64,000 nucleotides of DNA from Shewanella sp. VB17 (GCF_013248905.1 NZ_JABRVS010000001.1:4712001-4776000); one strand, 5' to 3'. Positions 22,215 through 32,113 are shown, counted from the first letter of the stretch. Notes: a model not told the origin generated them from the letters alone. Numbers and translations are program-made.

Positions 22215-23069
22215 CTAGGTCACCACTCCAAAAATCGTTAACACAGACAAACAGACAAGAAGAAGTAGAAAGTTACGTTTCCCAAGCTTTAACAAAGCTA
22301 GCGTTGCCTGAATGCATATAGGAGCCGATGAACGCTTAGTGTGAGGTTCAGCAGCTAGTGCGACTTGCATCACTATATCCCTAGCACTGCAACTAATAGA
22401 AAAACCATACTGCCTCCAACACACAAAAGCATGTGAAAACTGACCACTCAGCACGTATCCAAATGCAAAAATTCTGCTCGGTAGCCAGTCGAGTATTTTT
22501 AATGCATCAATCACTAAAGGAAAGTCTAAATTAAGCTTTTGACTTTCATCATTAAAATATCTTACCGTACAATAAAAAACGGCACCCGCGGGTCCTAAGA
22601 TAATAAGAAATAATGCCACGGCCCCGTAAAAACGATAATTTGACCAAGCTACAATTTGACCAACTCGTGTTCCTAAATCTTCTGTGGAAATAGCCTCTAA
22701 TGGCACACTAGGGTCTAGCTCATCGGCAAAATGATAACAAGCTTGAGAATCCCCTCGGCAAGCTGCAAGCATATAGCTTTTAAATAATTGTCTTTGTTTC
22801 TGATGGCTAAAACATAAAATCGAGATCCCTATCCACAAAATAAGACTCACTCCTCCCCAAAAAAAACCGTCGACAGCCCACATAGCCACCTGTACTGTGA
22901 TGGCTGGTAAAATCAATGCTAAGACCATCATCACATCAGACGTGAGTTGTTTATTACCAAACAAGGATTTTGAGTAAACATCAAGTACTGAATCCAGTTG
23001 CCAAGATTGGGGTAGAAGCTTTAATCTTTCTATCAAAATTGCGACCAACAATGAAAACAGTGCCATCAT
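22215..23069 (-). CDS. ampE: AmpE, inner-membrane protein of the ampDE unit
   Basis: The 284-residue hydrophobic protein has about four or five membrane segments and the family landmarks LIERLKLLPQSWQLD (near residue 13) and YRFYGAVALFLIILGPAGAV. AmpE (CobD/CbiB-like fold) is the partner of AmpD in beta-lactamase induction but its biochemical role is unknown. An AAGGA Shine-Dalgarno lies 4 bases before the first ATG and 7 before the second (23066), so the true start may be either. It follows ampD by 63 bases on the same strand. Confidence 0.9.
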   Translation of the reverse strand: MMALFSLLVAILIERLKLLPQSWQLDSVLDVYSKSLFGNKQLTSDVMMVLALILPAITVQVAMWAVDGFFWGGVSLILWIGISILCFSHQKQRQLFKSYMLAACRGDSQACYHFADELDPSVPLEAISTEDLGTRVGQIVAWSNYRFYGAVALFLIILGPAGAVFYCTVRYFNDESQKLNLDFPLVIDALKILDWLPSRIFAFGYVLSGQFSHAFVCWRQYGFSISCSARDIVMQVALAAEPHTKRSSAPICIQATLALLKLGKRNFLLLLVCLSVLTIFGVVT

Positions 23070-23132
23070 TTATTCCTTAAATTCTATTGTCCATCTAAAA
23101 TACTCGTTAAAAACACCTACAGATTATTGATT

Positions 23133-23699
23133 CTACATCTTACTCAAACCTGTCTTATAACGCACCCAATCAAAACATTCACCTGGATCCGTTTTTCGTC
23201 CTGGCGCGATATCACTATGACCAACGATTGTATCCGTATTCAGCATAGGATATGTAGCGAACAAGGCAAGAGTCAATCGAGTAAGCTCTTGATACTGAAT
23301 GCCAGTATAATCTTGAAAATCAGTGCCTTCCACTTCAATCCCTATGGTGAAATCATTACAAGCTTGCCGACCATGATACTCCGATATTCCCGCATGCCAT
23401 GCACGTTGTTCGCAGGACACATACTGTACAATTTCCCCATTTCTGCGGATCAAAAAATGTGCCGACACCTCCAAGCCTTTTAGCTCAACAAAATCTCTAT
23501 CAGCCTCAATATCCAAACACCCCTGAAACAGTTGATCAATATAAGGCCCACCGTAACACCCCGCTGGTAAGCTAATGTTATGGATCACGAGTAAACTCAC
23601 CTCATTGTCAGGACGCGCATTAAAATGAGGTGATATACACTTTCTAGCACAACCATCAACCCATCCATTATATAATTTAATCGGCAGTTCTCCTCTCAT
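23133..23699 (-). CDS. ampD: AmpD, 1,6-anhydro-N-acetylmuramyl-L-alanine amidase
   Basis: This 188-residue cytosolic zinc amidase cleaves the peptide from anhydro-muropeptides during cell-wall recycling and thereby controls AmpR/AmpC signalling. The amidase_2 residues are in place: zinc ligands His40 (VIHNIS), His161 (VGHSDIAPGR) and Asp171, catalytic Glu122 (GIEVEG) and Lys169. The ATG at 23699 was chosen; the frame continues two codons to a TTG at 23705. It is divergent from nadC with a 286-base gap in which I see no clear regulatory site. Confidence 0.95.
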   Translation of the reverse strand: MRGELPIKLYNGWVDGCARKCISPHFNARPDNEVSLLVIHNISLPAGCYGGPYIDQLFQGCLDIEADRDFVELKGLEVSAHFLIRRNGEIVQYVSCEQRAWHAGISEYHGRQACNDFTIGIEVEGTDFQDYTGIQYQELTRLTLALFATYPMLNTDTIVGHSDIAPGRKTDPGECFDWVRYKTGLSKM

Positions 23700-23985
23700 A
23701 GACAATAAATAACCCCCTAATGTCTAACATTAATAATGAACACTTTATCAGGTAGAATGATAACTGAGAAGCGCATTGGTGAGCCTCTAGATCATAACCA
23801 CAAATAAACCTAAAGCCCGTCACACATTAACAATGCATGGACATGTTTACTATACCTCTAACTCTACTTTCTAAATCAAATTTGCTATCATCTAATAAAT
23901 TTTTTTTTGCTGTCAAATCTAAAACTGATAGCGATGTTTTCATACTCTTAATCTGTTCATTTGCAGTAGTTAAAGGATATCAACC

Positions 23986-24876
23986 ATGTTGGAAAATGAC
24001 ATCAGACTTGCCGTAAAAATCGCACTTGAGGAAGACTTAGGTTATCAAAATGGCACCACTTCAAATAAAGGTGAACCTCTCGATAAAGCATCGGCTGATA
24101 TTACCGCACAATTAATTTCGGCAGATAAATATGCTCAAGCTAGCTTAATCACCCGTGAAGAAGGAGTATTTTGTGGGAAAGCATGGGCAGAACAAGTGTT
24201 TAACCAGCTAGGCGGTGATGTGGCTTTGCATTGGCATGTTGACGACGGTGATCTATTAGTCGCTAATCAGGTTCTTTGTGAATTTTCAGGTCCTGCTCGA
24301 ACCATACTGACTGGTGAGCGCACAGCAATGAATTTTATACAAACTCTGTCTGGCGTTGCTACGTGCACTAAACACTACAACGACAAGATTGCCCATACTC
24401 ACACTACACTTCTCGATACAAGAAAAACAATTCCCGGATTAAGAAGTGCCCAAAAATACGCCGTCACTTGTGGTGGCGGGAAAAACCATCGGATCGGTCT
24501 ATTTGATGCTTTCCTTATCAAGGAAAATCACATTATGGCCTGCGGCGGAATGACTCAAGCGATTTCCAAAGCGCGAGCGCTACACCCAGACAAACTAGTT
24601 GAAGTGGAAGTGGAGAGCATATTAGAGCTTCAACAAGCATTAGAAGCGGGCTCAGATATCATCATGCTAGACAACTTCGATGTCACTATGATGATTGAAG
24701 CGGTCGAGTTGAACCAACGTTTACCTGATAGTCAACAAGCTAAACTCGAAGTCTCCGGAAATGTCACCCTTGAAACCATTGGCAGCTTTGCAAAGACAGG
24801 TGTCGACTATATCTCTGTTGGCGCGCTAACAAAGCACGTTCAAGCACTAGACTTATCTCTTCGATTTAAGAGTTAA
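23986..24876 (+). CDS. nadC: Quinolinate phosphoribosyltransferase (nicotinate-nucleotide pyrophosphorylase)
   Basis: The 296-residue enzyme converts quinolinate and PRPP to nicotinate mononucleotide, CO2 and pyrophosphate in de novo NAD synthesis. Signature blocks are LDTRKTIPGLRSAQKYAV, GGGKNHRIGLFDAFLIKENH and the C-terminal VEVESILE...DIIMLDNF, ending with the typical EVSGNVTLE and DYISVGALTKH. Length is normal. Its place between ampD and pilA is conserved in gammaproteobacteria. A hairpin follows the gene. Confidence 0.96.
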   Translation: MLENDIRLAVKIALEEDLGYQNGTTSNKGEPLDKASADITAQLISADKYAQASLITREEGVFCGKAWAEQVFNQLGGDVALHWHVDDGDLLVANQVLCEFSGPARTILTGERTAMNFIQTLSGVATCTKHYNDKIAHTHTTLLDTRKTIPGLRSAQKYAVTCGGGKNHRIGLFDAFLIKENHIMACGGMTQAISKARALHPDKLVEVEVESILELQQALEAGSDIIMLDNFDVTMMIEAVELNQRLPDSQQAKLEVSGNVTLETIGSFAKTGVDYISVGALTKHVQALDLSLRFKS

Positions 24877-24892
24877 CATTCATGAATATCGC

Positions 24893-24920
24893 TAAGCCTG
24901 TAACAAAACTCACAGGCTTA
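24893..24920 (+). terminator. Possible terminator after nadC
   Basis: A perfect 9-bp stem TAAGCCTGT/ACAGGCTTA (24893-24901 with 24912-24920) lies 17 bases after the nadC stop. It is followed by a C/T-rich run (CCCTTCCTTT) rather than a clean T-run. Confidence 0.55.
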
Positions 24921-25449
24921 CCCTTCCTTTAGCCCACTATTTATTATCTGTATTTATCAACATACAACACCCTACCCCGACGTCAAAATTAAGTCATTAA
25001 CACAACATAAATAATATTTTATGTTGGACAACATTTCATTCTGGCCAACCTTGTACTAACTTTTTATCTAGGTAAAAAAGCCATATCGGTGATTTTACTC
25101 TTAAGCACGTATTAAGTAGGCACCTAACCTCTCTATATTAATATCGCTATCAATATAAAGCTGGAAATAACATCAAGGTGCTTTACCTGAACAAAATGAC
25201 GCACTACTAAAGCCAAAAGTCGCAGTTACGACTTCACGTGTAACCAACATAAACATTTAGCATATGGCCATAAAACAACGACACGTTAACAAAAAACACA
25301 TTAATATATTTAGTAACCAACTCACCTCTGGCAAGCTCATGGTCAAGGTGAATTCAGGGGGGAATCTGCTAACACGGCAGCAACCTAGCTAAATGTCCTA
25401 TACTAATATGTACACGTTAAGATTCGATGTTTGTCAGCGGAGAGCGTAA
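24921..25449 (+). other. Long region upstream of pilA
   Basis: This stretch has no open frame of note. The last 130 bases contain stem arms TCACCT/AGGTGA (about 25322-25345), a G-run, a CTGC/GCAG hairpin (25367-25383) and a -10-like TATACTAAT at about 25399. No match to a known riboswitch or a convincing sigma-54 site was found by eye. The SD before pilA is GGAGAG. Confidence 0.35.
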
Positions 25450-25860
25450 ATGAAAAGTTTCACATTAAATAATACTAAGGGTTTCACCCTAATTGAATTA
25501 ATGATTGTTGTTGCAATCATCGGTATTCTCGCCGCGGTAGCACTACCAGCGTATCGAGATTACACCGGCTCAGCCCACGGCGGGGCTGCCATGAAAGGGC
25601 TGGGTGCATTTACGTCAAAAGCGGTGACTTGTGTGCAATCAGGTGTTGCATGCGCCTCAATTGCAAGTGATATCACAACTGTAACAGCCCTCAGTTCAAC
25701 CGCGACATTTGCTGAAGGCGTAGGTGGTAGCATTACCTTTGATGAAGGTAGCTGCGCGGTTACAGCTGCAATACTGGCTACTGGTGCTGTATCCTTCACC
25801 GCTGCGACTTCTGGATCTGGTGCGACTACAGTTCAATGTCAAGATGGTGCAGGTATATAA
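25450..25860 (+). CDS. pilA: Type IV pilin major subunit-like protein
   Basis: The 136-residue prepilin has a short basic leader ending in Gly11, then the N-methylated Phe and the hydrophobic helix FTLIELMIVVAIIGILAA with the essential mature Glu5 (Glu16). The globular part is Ala/Gly/Thr-rich with four cysteines (61, 68, 102, 130), enough for two disulfides including the C-terminal loop. It is processed by PilD and assembled by PilB/PilC encoded directly downstream. It is short for a pilin and its C-terminal part is likely strain-specific. Confidence 0.95.
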   Translation: MKSFTLNNTKGFTLIELMIVVAIIGILAAVALPAYRDYTGSAHGGAAMKGLGAFTSKAVTCVQSGVACASIASDITTVTALSSTATFAEGVGGSITFDEGSCAVTAAILATGAVSFTAATSGSGATTVQCQDGAGI

Positions 25861-25956
25861 ATCAAATGATTTACTTAGAAAAATATAGCTGGGATTATTC
25901 CAGCTATATTATTTAGGTGCGAAGATTAAATAAAATGCTAAAACGGGATGTATTAA

Positions 25957-27672
25957 ATGCCGACAGCAGGACTTCATTTAGGTCTATCCACATTTTTTAT
26001 TCGTCAAAATCTACTAACAGAAGAGCAGATAGCATCAGCTATCGCTAAATCTAATCAAGGGAAGCAACCTCTAGTCTCTGCCATCATTTCAGAAAAACTT
26101 CTCTCAGCCCGTGAAATTGCCGAACTCTGCTATGAGGAATACGGCACGCCACTTTTAGATTTAGATGAATTTGATATTGCCAGTATTCCTGAAGATTTTC
26201 TCAACAAAAAATTGATCGAGAAACATAAATGCTTACCTTTATTTAAACGCGGCCCTCGACTTTACATTGGCACCTCTGATCCCACCAATATTACTGCCTT
26301 AGAAGACTTTCAGTTCAGTGCAGGTATGCATGCTGAAGCCATTTTAGTCGAAGATGATAAGCTGACACATGCATTAGAAAAGGTGCTAGAAGAAGATATT
26401 TCAGCACTCGATTTAGAAGGTATAGATGAAAATGCTTTAGCAGGGATCGAGGTCGAGGACACTAGCAAACGAGATGATAATCAAGCCGGTGAAGGCAGTG
26501 ATGATGCGCCTATAGTGATCTATATTAATAAAATTCTGACCGATGCAATCCGTAAAGGTGCGTCAGATCTTCATTTTGAACCTTATGAGAAGCGCTATCG
26601 CATACGTTTTCGGGTCGATGGTATCTTACACGAGGTATCTGAGCCTCCAATTAACTTATCAGGACGGATCTCAGCGCGATTAAAAGTCATGTCTAAACTA
26701 GATATCGCCGAGCGCCGAGTCCCTCAAGACGGCCGCATCAAGATGAAACTCTCACGGACTAAATCTATCGATTTTCGTGTTAGTACTTTACCCACTATTT
26801 GGGGTGAAAAAATAGTGATGCGTATTCTCGACTCCTCATCTGCTCAATTGGGGATCGAAAAACTAGGCTACGAAGATGAACAACGTAAGCTCTACGAGGA
26901 AATGCTCGCCAAACCCCAAGGCATGATACTCGTGACGGGCCCCACGGGGTCAGGTAAAACCGTGTCCTTGTATACTGGGCTCAATATTCTCAATACCGAA
27001 GAACGTAATATATCCACAGCAGAAGATCCGGTAGAAATAAACCTAGAAGGTGTCAATCAAGTTCACATCAACCTGAAAGCAGGACTGACATTCCCTGCTG
27101 CACTGAGATCTTTTTTACGCCAAGATCCTGATGTGGTCATGGTGGGTGAAATTAGAGATTTAGAAACCGCTGAAATCGCCATTAAAGCGGCTCAAACAGG
27201 CCATTTAGTCTTATCAACCCTACATACAAATTCAGCTGCAGAAACACTCACTCGTCTTATTAACATGGGAGTACCCGGATATAACATTGCCAGCTCGGTA
27301 AACCTCATCATTGCCCAACGGCTCGCACGCCGCCTCTGCCCTGAGTGCAAACAAACAGAAGATGTCCCCAAACATGAATTAACAAAGCTCGGATTTTCTC
27401 AAGTTAATATTGATGAAGGGATCACCACCTATAAACCTATGGGGTGTGAGTTATGCTCTGGTGGTTATAAAGGACGCGTCGGTATCTATGAAGTCATGAA
27501 AATGTCGGATGAAATAGCCAGAACGATTATGGAAGGAGGCAACTCTTTACAAATAGCCACCCAAGCAAAAGAACAAGGGATGAAAGATCTGCGCAGCTCT
27601 GGTTTACTAAAAGTTATCCAAGGTGTCACTAGCATTGCTGAGATCAACCGTGTCACCAGTTTTGAGACATAA
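25957..27672 (+). CDS. pilB: PilB, type IV pilus extension ATPase
   Basis: The 571-residue hexameric ATPase powers pilus assembly at the inner membrane. The N-terminal T2SSE_N domain (about 1-150) is followed by the ATPase core with Walker A GPTGSGKT at 328-335, the Asp box EDPVEI, the Walker B region DPDVVMVGEIRD and the His box TGHLVLSTLHTN. A tetracysteine zinc site (CPEC ... CELC) is in the C-terminal part. It starts 96 bases after pilA. Confidence 0.96.
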   Translation: MPTAGLHLGLSTFFIRQNLLTEEQIASAIAKSNQGKQPLVSAIISEKLLSAREIAELCYEEYGTPLLDLDEFDIASIPEDFLNKKLIEKHKCLPLFKRGPRLYIGTSDPTNITALEDFQFSAGMHAEAILVEDDKLTHALEKVLEEDISALDLEGIDENALAGIEVEDTSKRDDNQAGEGSDDAPIVIYINKILTDAIRKGASDLHFEPYEKRYRIRFRVDGILHEVSEPPINLSGRISARLKVMSKLDIAERRVPQDGRIKMKLSRTKSIDFRVSTLPTIWGEKIVMRILDSSSAQLGIEKLGYEDEQRKLYEEMLAKPQGMILVTGPTGSGKTVSLYTGLNILNTEERNISTAEDPVEINLEGVNQVHINLKAGLTFPAALRSFLRQDPDVVMVGEIRDLETAEIAIKAAQTGHLVLSTLHTNSAAETLTRLINMGVPGYNIASSVNLIIAQRLARRLCPECKQTEDVPKHELTKLGFSQVNIDEGITTYKPMGCELCSGGYKGRVGIYEVMKMSDEIARTIMEGGNSLQIATQAKEQGMKDLRSSGLLKVIQGVTSIAEINRVTSFET

Positions 27673-27717
27673 TTCTAATCGAGCTTCCTCTAAACAGAAG
27701 CAACAAAGGAAAATAGC

Positions 27718-28986
27718 ATGGCCACGGTAATAGCGACTAAGAAGTCAAAAAAAATAAAATCAGCTGTTAAAGCCCAACCTAAAATTTATACCTTCGAATG
27801 GAAAGGACTCAACCGTGATGGCAAGAAAACCTCTGGAGAACTTCGAGGAGAAAATGCTGCGGTAATAAAAAATCAATTAAAATCTCAAGGAGTCAGCCCT
27901 AAGTCTGTTAAGAAAAAAGCCGTCTCATTACTCAAATTCGGCGAACCTAAAGTCACAGCAATGGACATTGCTATGGTTACCCGACAAATCGCAACCATGC
28001 TCCAAGCAGGTGTGCCATTGGTGACCACGATAGAAATGTTAGGCCGAGGCCATGAGAAAAATAAAATGCGGGAGTTATTAGGTACCATTTTAAGTGAAGT
28101 TGAATCAGGCATTCCACTCTCAAATGCACTGCGATCCCATAGACAATTCTTCGATGATCTCTATGTAGATTTGGTGGCTGCAGGTGAGCATTCTGGTTCT
28201 CTCGACGCTGTCTTTGAACGTGTCGCAATGTATAAAGAAAAAGCAGAAGCACTCAAATCTAAAATTAAAAAAGCCATGTTTTATCCAGCTGCTGTGGTGA
28301 TTGTTGCCGTGGGTGTGACGACGTTATTATTACTTTTTGTTGTTCCTCAATTTCAGGATATATTCGCAGGTTTTGGAGCAGAGCTACCTGCATTTACACA
28401 GCTTGTTATTAATATTTCCGAAGGCTTACAATCATCTTGGTATATTTTTGCTGTTGCTATTATTATTAGCGTCTTTCTCTTTCGGCGCGCTCACCTTCAC
28501 TCTCAATCCTTTAGAGATAGAGTCGATGCATTTGTCCTAAAAATACCCGCAATTGGCCCAATCCTTCATAAAGCTGCCATGGCTAGATTTGCCAGAACGC
28601 TAGCGACCACTTTTGCAGCAGGGGTACCTCTTATTGATGGATTAGAGTCATCGGCTGGGGCTTCTGGTAACGCTATCTATAGAAACGCACTACTGAAAGT
28701 TAAATCAGAAGTGACCTCTGGCATGCAGATGAACGTCGCGATGAGAACAACTGGCCTCTTCCCCGATATGCTAATCCAGATGGTGATGATAGGTGAGGAG
28801 TCTGGCTCTCTCGATAATATGCTGAATAAAGTCGCTAACATTTATGAAATGCAGGTCGATGATGCCGTCGACGGTCTATCGAGTCTAATAGAACCCATAA
28901 TGATGGTGGTCATTGGCACCTTAGTCGGTGGATTAATTGTCGCCATGTATCTGCCTATCTTCCAAATGGGTAAGATCATCAGTTAG
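27718..28986 (+). CDS. pilC: PilC, type IV pilus inner-membrane platform protein
   Basis: The 422-residue protein has a basic N-terminal tail, two T2SSF domains and three membrane segments (including FYPAAVVIVAVGVTTLLLLF near residue 183 and the C-terminal MMVVIGTLVGGLIVAMYLPIF). The family motifs RQIATMLQAGVPL and FARTLATTFAAGVPL are present. It is the platform that PilB rotates or pushes to add pilins. It begins 45 bases after pilB with an SD AAGGA. Confidence 0.96.
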   Translation: MATVIATKKSKKIKSAVKAQPKIYTFEWKGLNRDGKKTSGELRGENAAVIKNQLKSQGVSPKSVKKKAVSLLKFGEPKVTAMDIAMVTRQIATMLQAGVPLVTTIEMLGRGHEKNKMRELLGTILSEVESGIPLSNALRSHRQFFDDLYVDLVAAGEHSGSLDAVFERVAMYKEKAEALKSKIKKAMFYPAAVVIVAVGVTTLLLLFVVPQFQDIFAGFGAELPAFTQLVINISEGLQSSWYIFAVAIIISVFLFRRAHLHSQSFRDRVDAFVLKIPAIGPILHKAAMARFARTLATTFAAGVPLIDGLESSAGASGNAIYRNALLKVKSEVTSGMQMNVAMRTTGLFPDMLIQMVMIGEESGSLDNMLNKVANIYEMQVDDAVDGLSSLIEPIMMVVIGTLVGGLIVAMYLPIFQMGKIIS

Positions 28987-29026
28987 AATACTGATTCAGT
29001 CATATCAATGAAGAAACTAGGAAGTC

Positions 29027-29938
29027 ATGTCGGAATTTATCTCAACTATGAGCCATAACATGTGGCTATTTGCCATTATCAGCTTTATCTTTGCAGCCAT
29101 TATTGGCAGCTTTCTCAATGTTGTGATCCATCGTTTACCCGTCATGATGAAACGAGAATGGCAACAAGAGTGCAATCACTATTTAGATGAATACCATAAA
29201 GATATTATTAGTCCAATTATGCCAAAACTAGAGCAAGCAATAGACGGTTATCCAGAAAAGTATAACATCGTCATTCCATACTCTAGCTGCCCTACATGTC
29301 ACACTCACATTAAACCTTGGCATAATATCCCTATATTAGGTTGGCTCATTCTCAAAGGAAAATGCGCCGCATGTCACACCCATATTTCAGCACGATATCC
29401 CATCATTGAATTATTGTCTGGACTTGTGATTTCCTTTCTTGCACTCCATTTCGGTCCAACCATTGAATTCGCTTTATCAGCAACGTTGACATTTGGCTTA
29501 ATTATACTGACTGGTATCGATCTTGATGAAATGCTCCTTCCTGATCAAATCACTCTCCCGTTACTCTGGCTTGGATTAATCATCAACGTAAATCATGTAT
29601 TTTCAAGTCCAATGGATGCTGTTATTGGCGCAGCCGCAGGCTATATCAGTCTATGGAGCGTATTTTGGGCCTTTAAATTATTAACAGGTAAAGAAGGAAT
29701 GGGACATGGCGATTTTAAACTTTTAGCCGTTTTTGGTGCTTGGCTTGGCTGGCAAATATTACCCATTATCGTATTACTGTCATCATTGGTCGGTGCTATT
29801 GTGGGCATTGGGCTAATTTTAACAAAAAAAATAACCCGTTCAAACCCCATTCCTTTTGGCCCTTATCTAGCAGTAGCAGGTTGGGTAGCCATGATATGGG
29901 GCACCAGTATCAATACTTGGTACCTCTCAATGTTTTAG
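29027..29938 (+). CDS. pilD: PilD, prepilin peptidase and N-methyltransferase
   Basis: The 303-residue polytopic membrane protease cuts prepilin leaders and methylates the new N-terminus. It has the two CxxC zinc pairs of the cytoplasmic domain (SCPTCHTHIKPWHN and KCAACHTHIS), the first aspartate in GIDLDEMLLPDQ and the second in GMGHGDFKLLA. All aspartyl-protease residues are intact. It probably also serves the type II secretion system. Confidence 0.97.
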   Translation: MSEFISTMSHNMWLFAIISFIFAAIIGSFLNVVIHRLPVMMKREWQQECNHYLDEYHKDIISPIMPKLEQAIDGYPEKYNIVIPYSSCPTCHTHIKPWHNIPILGWLILKGKCAACHTHISARYPIIELLSGLVISFLALHFGPTIEFALSATLTFGLIILTGIDLDEMLLPDQITLPLLWLGLIINVNHVFSSPMDAVIGAAAGYISLWSVFWAFKLLTGKEGMGHGDFKLLAVFGAWLGWQILPIIVLLSSLVGAIVGIGLILTKKITRSNPIPFGPYLAVAGWVAMIWGTSINTWYLSMF

Positions 29939-29978
29939 CATACTATCACTAACTTTCCGGTTAATAGGTAAACGAAAT

Positions 29979-30575
29979 ATGGCAAATATAATAGTCGGAT
30001 TAACTGGTGGAATTGGCAGTGGGAAAACAACGGTTGCAAATATATTCGCCGAGTTAGACATTGATCTCGTCGATGCTGATATTGTCGCACGTGAAGTTGT
30101 CGCTGTTGGCACTGAAGGTTTAGCGCGTATCGCTGAACACTTCGGAGACGAGATCCTAAACCCAGACGCAAGCTTAAACAGAGCTAAGTTAAGAGAACGT
30201 ATTTTTTCAGAACCTGAAAATTTAAAGTGGTTAAATGCATTATTACATCCGATAATAAGAACTGAGATGTGCAGACAACTCGATAGCACCCATTCACCTT
30301 ATAGTATTTTAATCGCTCCCTTGCTATTTGAGAATGGATTAGATAAGTTAGTGAGCAGAACAGTTTTGGTTGATATTTCACCAGAGCAACAACGAAATAG
30401 AACTGTATTGAGGGATTCTGTACCTGCACACCAAGTACAAAGTATTATTGACAGCCAAGCTTCAAGGAAAGATAAATTATCAAAAGCTGATGACATTATC
30501 GATAATAATGGAGATGAGTCAGCACTGAGAAGCAAAGTAATGGCATTGCATAATCACTATTTAACATTGTCCTAA
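29979..30575 (+). CDS. coaE: Dephospho-CoA kinase
   Basis: The 198-residue enzyme phosphorylates the 3' hydroxyl of dephospho-CoA, the last step of CoA synthesis. It has the P-loop GGIGSGKT (residues 10-17), the substrate motif DADIVAREVV and the lid region ISPEQQRNRTVLRD. The gene sits between pilD and zapD, a conserved arrangement. Confidence 0.96.
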   Translation: MANIIVGLTGGIGSGKTTVANIFAELDIDLVDADIVAREVVAVGTEGLARIAEHFGDEILNPDASLNRAKLRERIFSEPENLKWLNALLHPIIRTEMCRQLDSTHSPYSILIAPLLFENGLDKLVSRTVLVDISPEQQRNRTVLRDSVPAHQVQSIIDSQASRKDKLSKADDIIDNNGDESALRSKVMALHNHYLTLS

Positions 30576-30594
30576 TTAACGCTTAATTGATATC

Positions 30595-31329
30595 ATGACA
30601 GAACTGATTTATGAGCAACCTCTAAATGAGAAAACCAGAAACTTTCTTCGTTTAGACTATTTATCTCAGCAGCTACAAACCAATGTGGAACAGGATCATC
30701 AACACAGATGTTTCTATCCACTTTTCTCTCTGTGTGAATTAACTGAACGTTGTGATTATCGCGGTGAAGTTTTACAAGATCTTGAGAAACAGATAGCAAT
30801 TCTCTTTCACTGGCAAACTCTTCCTCATATAGACAAACAACAAATCGACGCTTATTTAACGCGCCTAATCACAGCCAAAGAACAGCTTCAAGCTTGTGAG
30901 CGACCTGGAGCAAAGCTAAAACAGGATCGCTTCTTAACAGCATTAAGACAAAGATTCAATATGCCAGGAGCATGCTGTAATTTCGATCTTCCTCAGCTTC
31001 ACTATTGGCTAGCCAAACCTTGGCATATACGGCAGCAAGAGTACTTACTCTGGGTCGATGATTTGAACACTCTATTAACTCCGATTAAAATACTACTTGA
31101 GTTAACAAGGCAAGCAACTCAATATTATGACACAATTGCTCAAGCAGGCTTTTTTCAAGGCAATAGCAATCAAGCGCTCTCAATGGTCCGTGTCAAAATA
31201 GATTCAGGACAAGGTTGCTACCCGACCATTAGTGGCCACAAAAATCGCTTTGCGATACACTTTGTTCAATTTGAACAGCAAAAACATTCAGATCAAACAA
31301 TCCAATTCCAATTAGCCACCTGCACTTAA
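30595..31329 (+). CDS. zapD: ZapD, FtsZ-bundling cell division protein
   Basis: The 244-residue cytosolic protein (DUF1342) crosslinks FtsZ filaments at the division ring. It shows the family's start YEQPLNEKTRNFLRLDYL and the central ERPGAKLKQDRFL-like motif (here CERPGAKLKQDRFL), with CCNFDLPQLHYWL. It begins 19 bases after coaE. Confidence 0.95.
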   Translation: MTELIYEQPLNEKTRNFLRLDYLSQQLQTNVEQDHQHRCFYPLFSLCELTERCDYRGEVLQDLEKQIAILFHWQTLPHIDKQQIDAYLTRLITAKEQLQACERPGAKLKQDRFLTALRQRFNMPGACCNFDLPQLHYWLAKPWHIRQQEYLLWVDDLNTLLTPIKILLELTRQATQYYDTIAQAGFFQGNSNQALSMVRVKIDSGQGCYPTISGHKNRFAIHFVQFEQQKHSDQTIQFQLATCT

Positions 31330-31401
31330 AACCAATATTATTAGTCATTCTTCAAACCCCTTGGTGGTACACTGACACTAAAATACCTAATTGAGCTTTC
31401 C

Positions 31402-31614
31402 ATGCCTACACACGTAAAGTGCCCAACCTGCCAGAAAGATGTACTCTGGAATACCGAAGCGACATTCAAACCTTTTTGCTCTGAACGCTGTAAACTAATT
31501 GATCTTGGGGACTGGGCATCTGAAAAACATGCTATCCCTGTCAAATCTGAATTCGATATTGATGAACTCGATAATCTAGGTTATGACGAAAGTAATTTCT
31601 TCAAAGAGGATTAA
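31402..31614 (+). CDS. yacG: YacG, zinc-binding DNA gyrase inhibitor
   Basis: This 70-residue protein has the four zinc-binding cysteines in CPTCQK and CSERCKLIDLGDWA, which define YacG, and an acidic C-terminus. YacG binds GyrB and inhibits gyrase. It lies between zapD and mutT, and its stop is only 4 bases before the mutT start. Confidence 0.95.
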   Translation: MPTHVKCPTCQKDVLWNTEATFKPFCSERCKLIDLGDWASEKHAIPVKSEFDIDELDNLGYDESNFFKED

Positions 31615-31618
31615 CCCT

Positions 31619-32029
31619 ATGCCCGAATTAGTCAAAAAAAGAGTGCATGTTGCAGTGGGCGTTATTATGAATAACAACCAAGATATTTTACTCGCGAAAC
31701 GTCCTGATACGCTTCATCAAGGTGGTAAATGGGAGTTTCCTGGCGGCAAAGTAGAGCAAGGTGAAACGGTTACTGAAGCACTTAAAAGAGAACTAAAAGA
31801 AGAGGTCAATTTAACGCTAACCTCAAGCACTCCATTTATGGAGATAAGCCACGATTACCCTGATAAACAAGTGTTACTTGATATTCAACTGGTTAATCAG
31901 TTCGAAGGGGAAGCCACAGGCTTAGAAAATCAGCAGATCCGCTGGGTGACGAAAGCAGATTTAGTCAATTATGAGTTTCCGGAAGCAAATCACGCGATCC
32001 TTGAGAAAATTTTAGTTCATGCATTTTAA
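31619..32029 (+). CDS. mutT: MutT-like 8-oxo-dGTP diphosphatase (Nudix hydrolase)
   Basis: The 136-residue Nudix protein removes oxidised dGTP from the nucleotide pool. The Nudix box begins at Gly43 (GGKVEQGET) and contains the metal-binding RELKEE (57-62). The conserved Gly near the box end is Asn64 here, a mild deviation. The ATG at 31619 follows an AAAGAGGA SD inside the end of yacG; the open frame that extends upstream to 31583 overlaps yacG and is not used. Family context (yacG neighbour) supports mutT itself rather than another Nudix enzyme. Confidence 0.92.
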   Translation: MPELVKKRVHVAVGVIMNNNQDILLAKRPDTLHQGGKWEFPGGKVEQGETVTEALKRELKEEVNLTLTSSTPFMEISHDYPDKQVLLDIQLVNQFEGEATGLENQQIRWVTKADLVNYEFPEANHAILEKILVHAF

Positions 32030-32113
32030 CATTCAACATTAACACTAAGCTGGCGCTATTTCATCAATGAGCTTTAATCATTAACGAAACATATAGTCCT
32101 CTATTTTAATGTC

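Noticed and set aside
25321..25449. c-di-GMP riboswitch before pilA
   Set aside because: The GEMM core sequences (CACGCA, GGCAAACC and GACGCAAAGCC-like) are absent.
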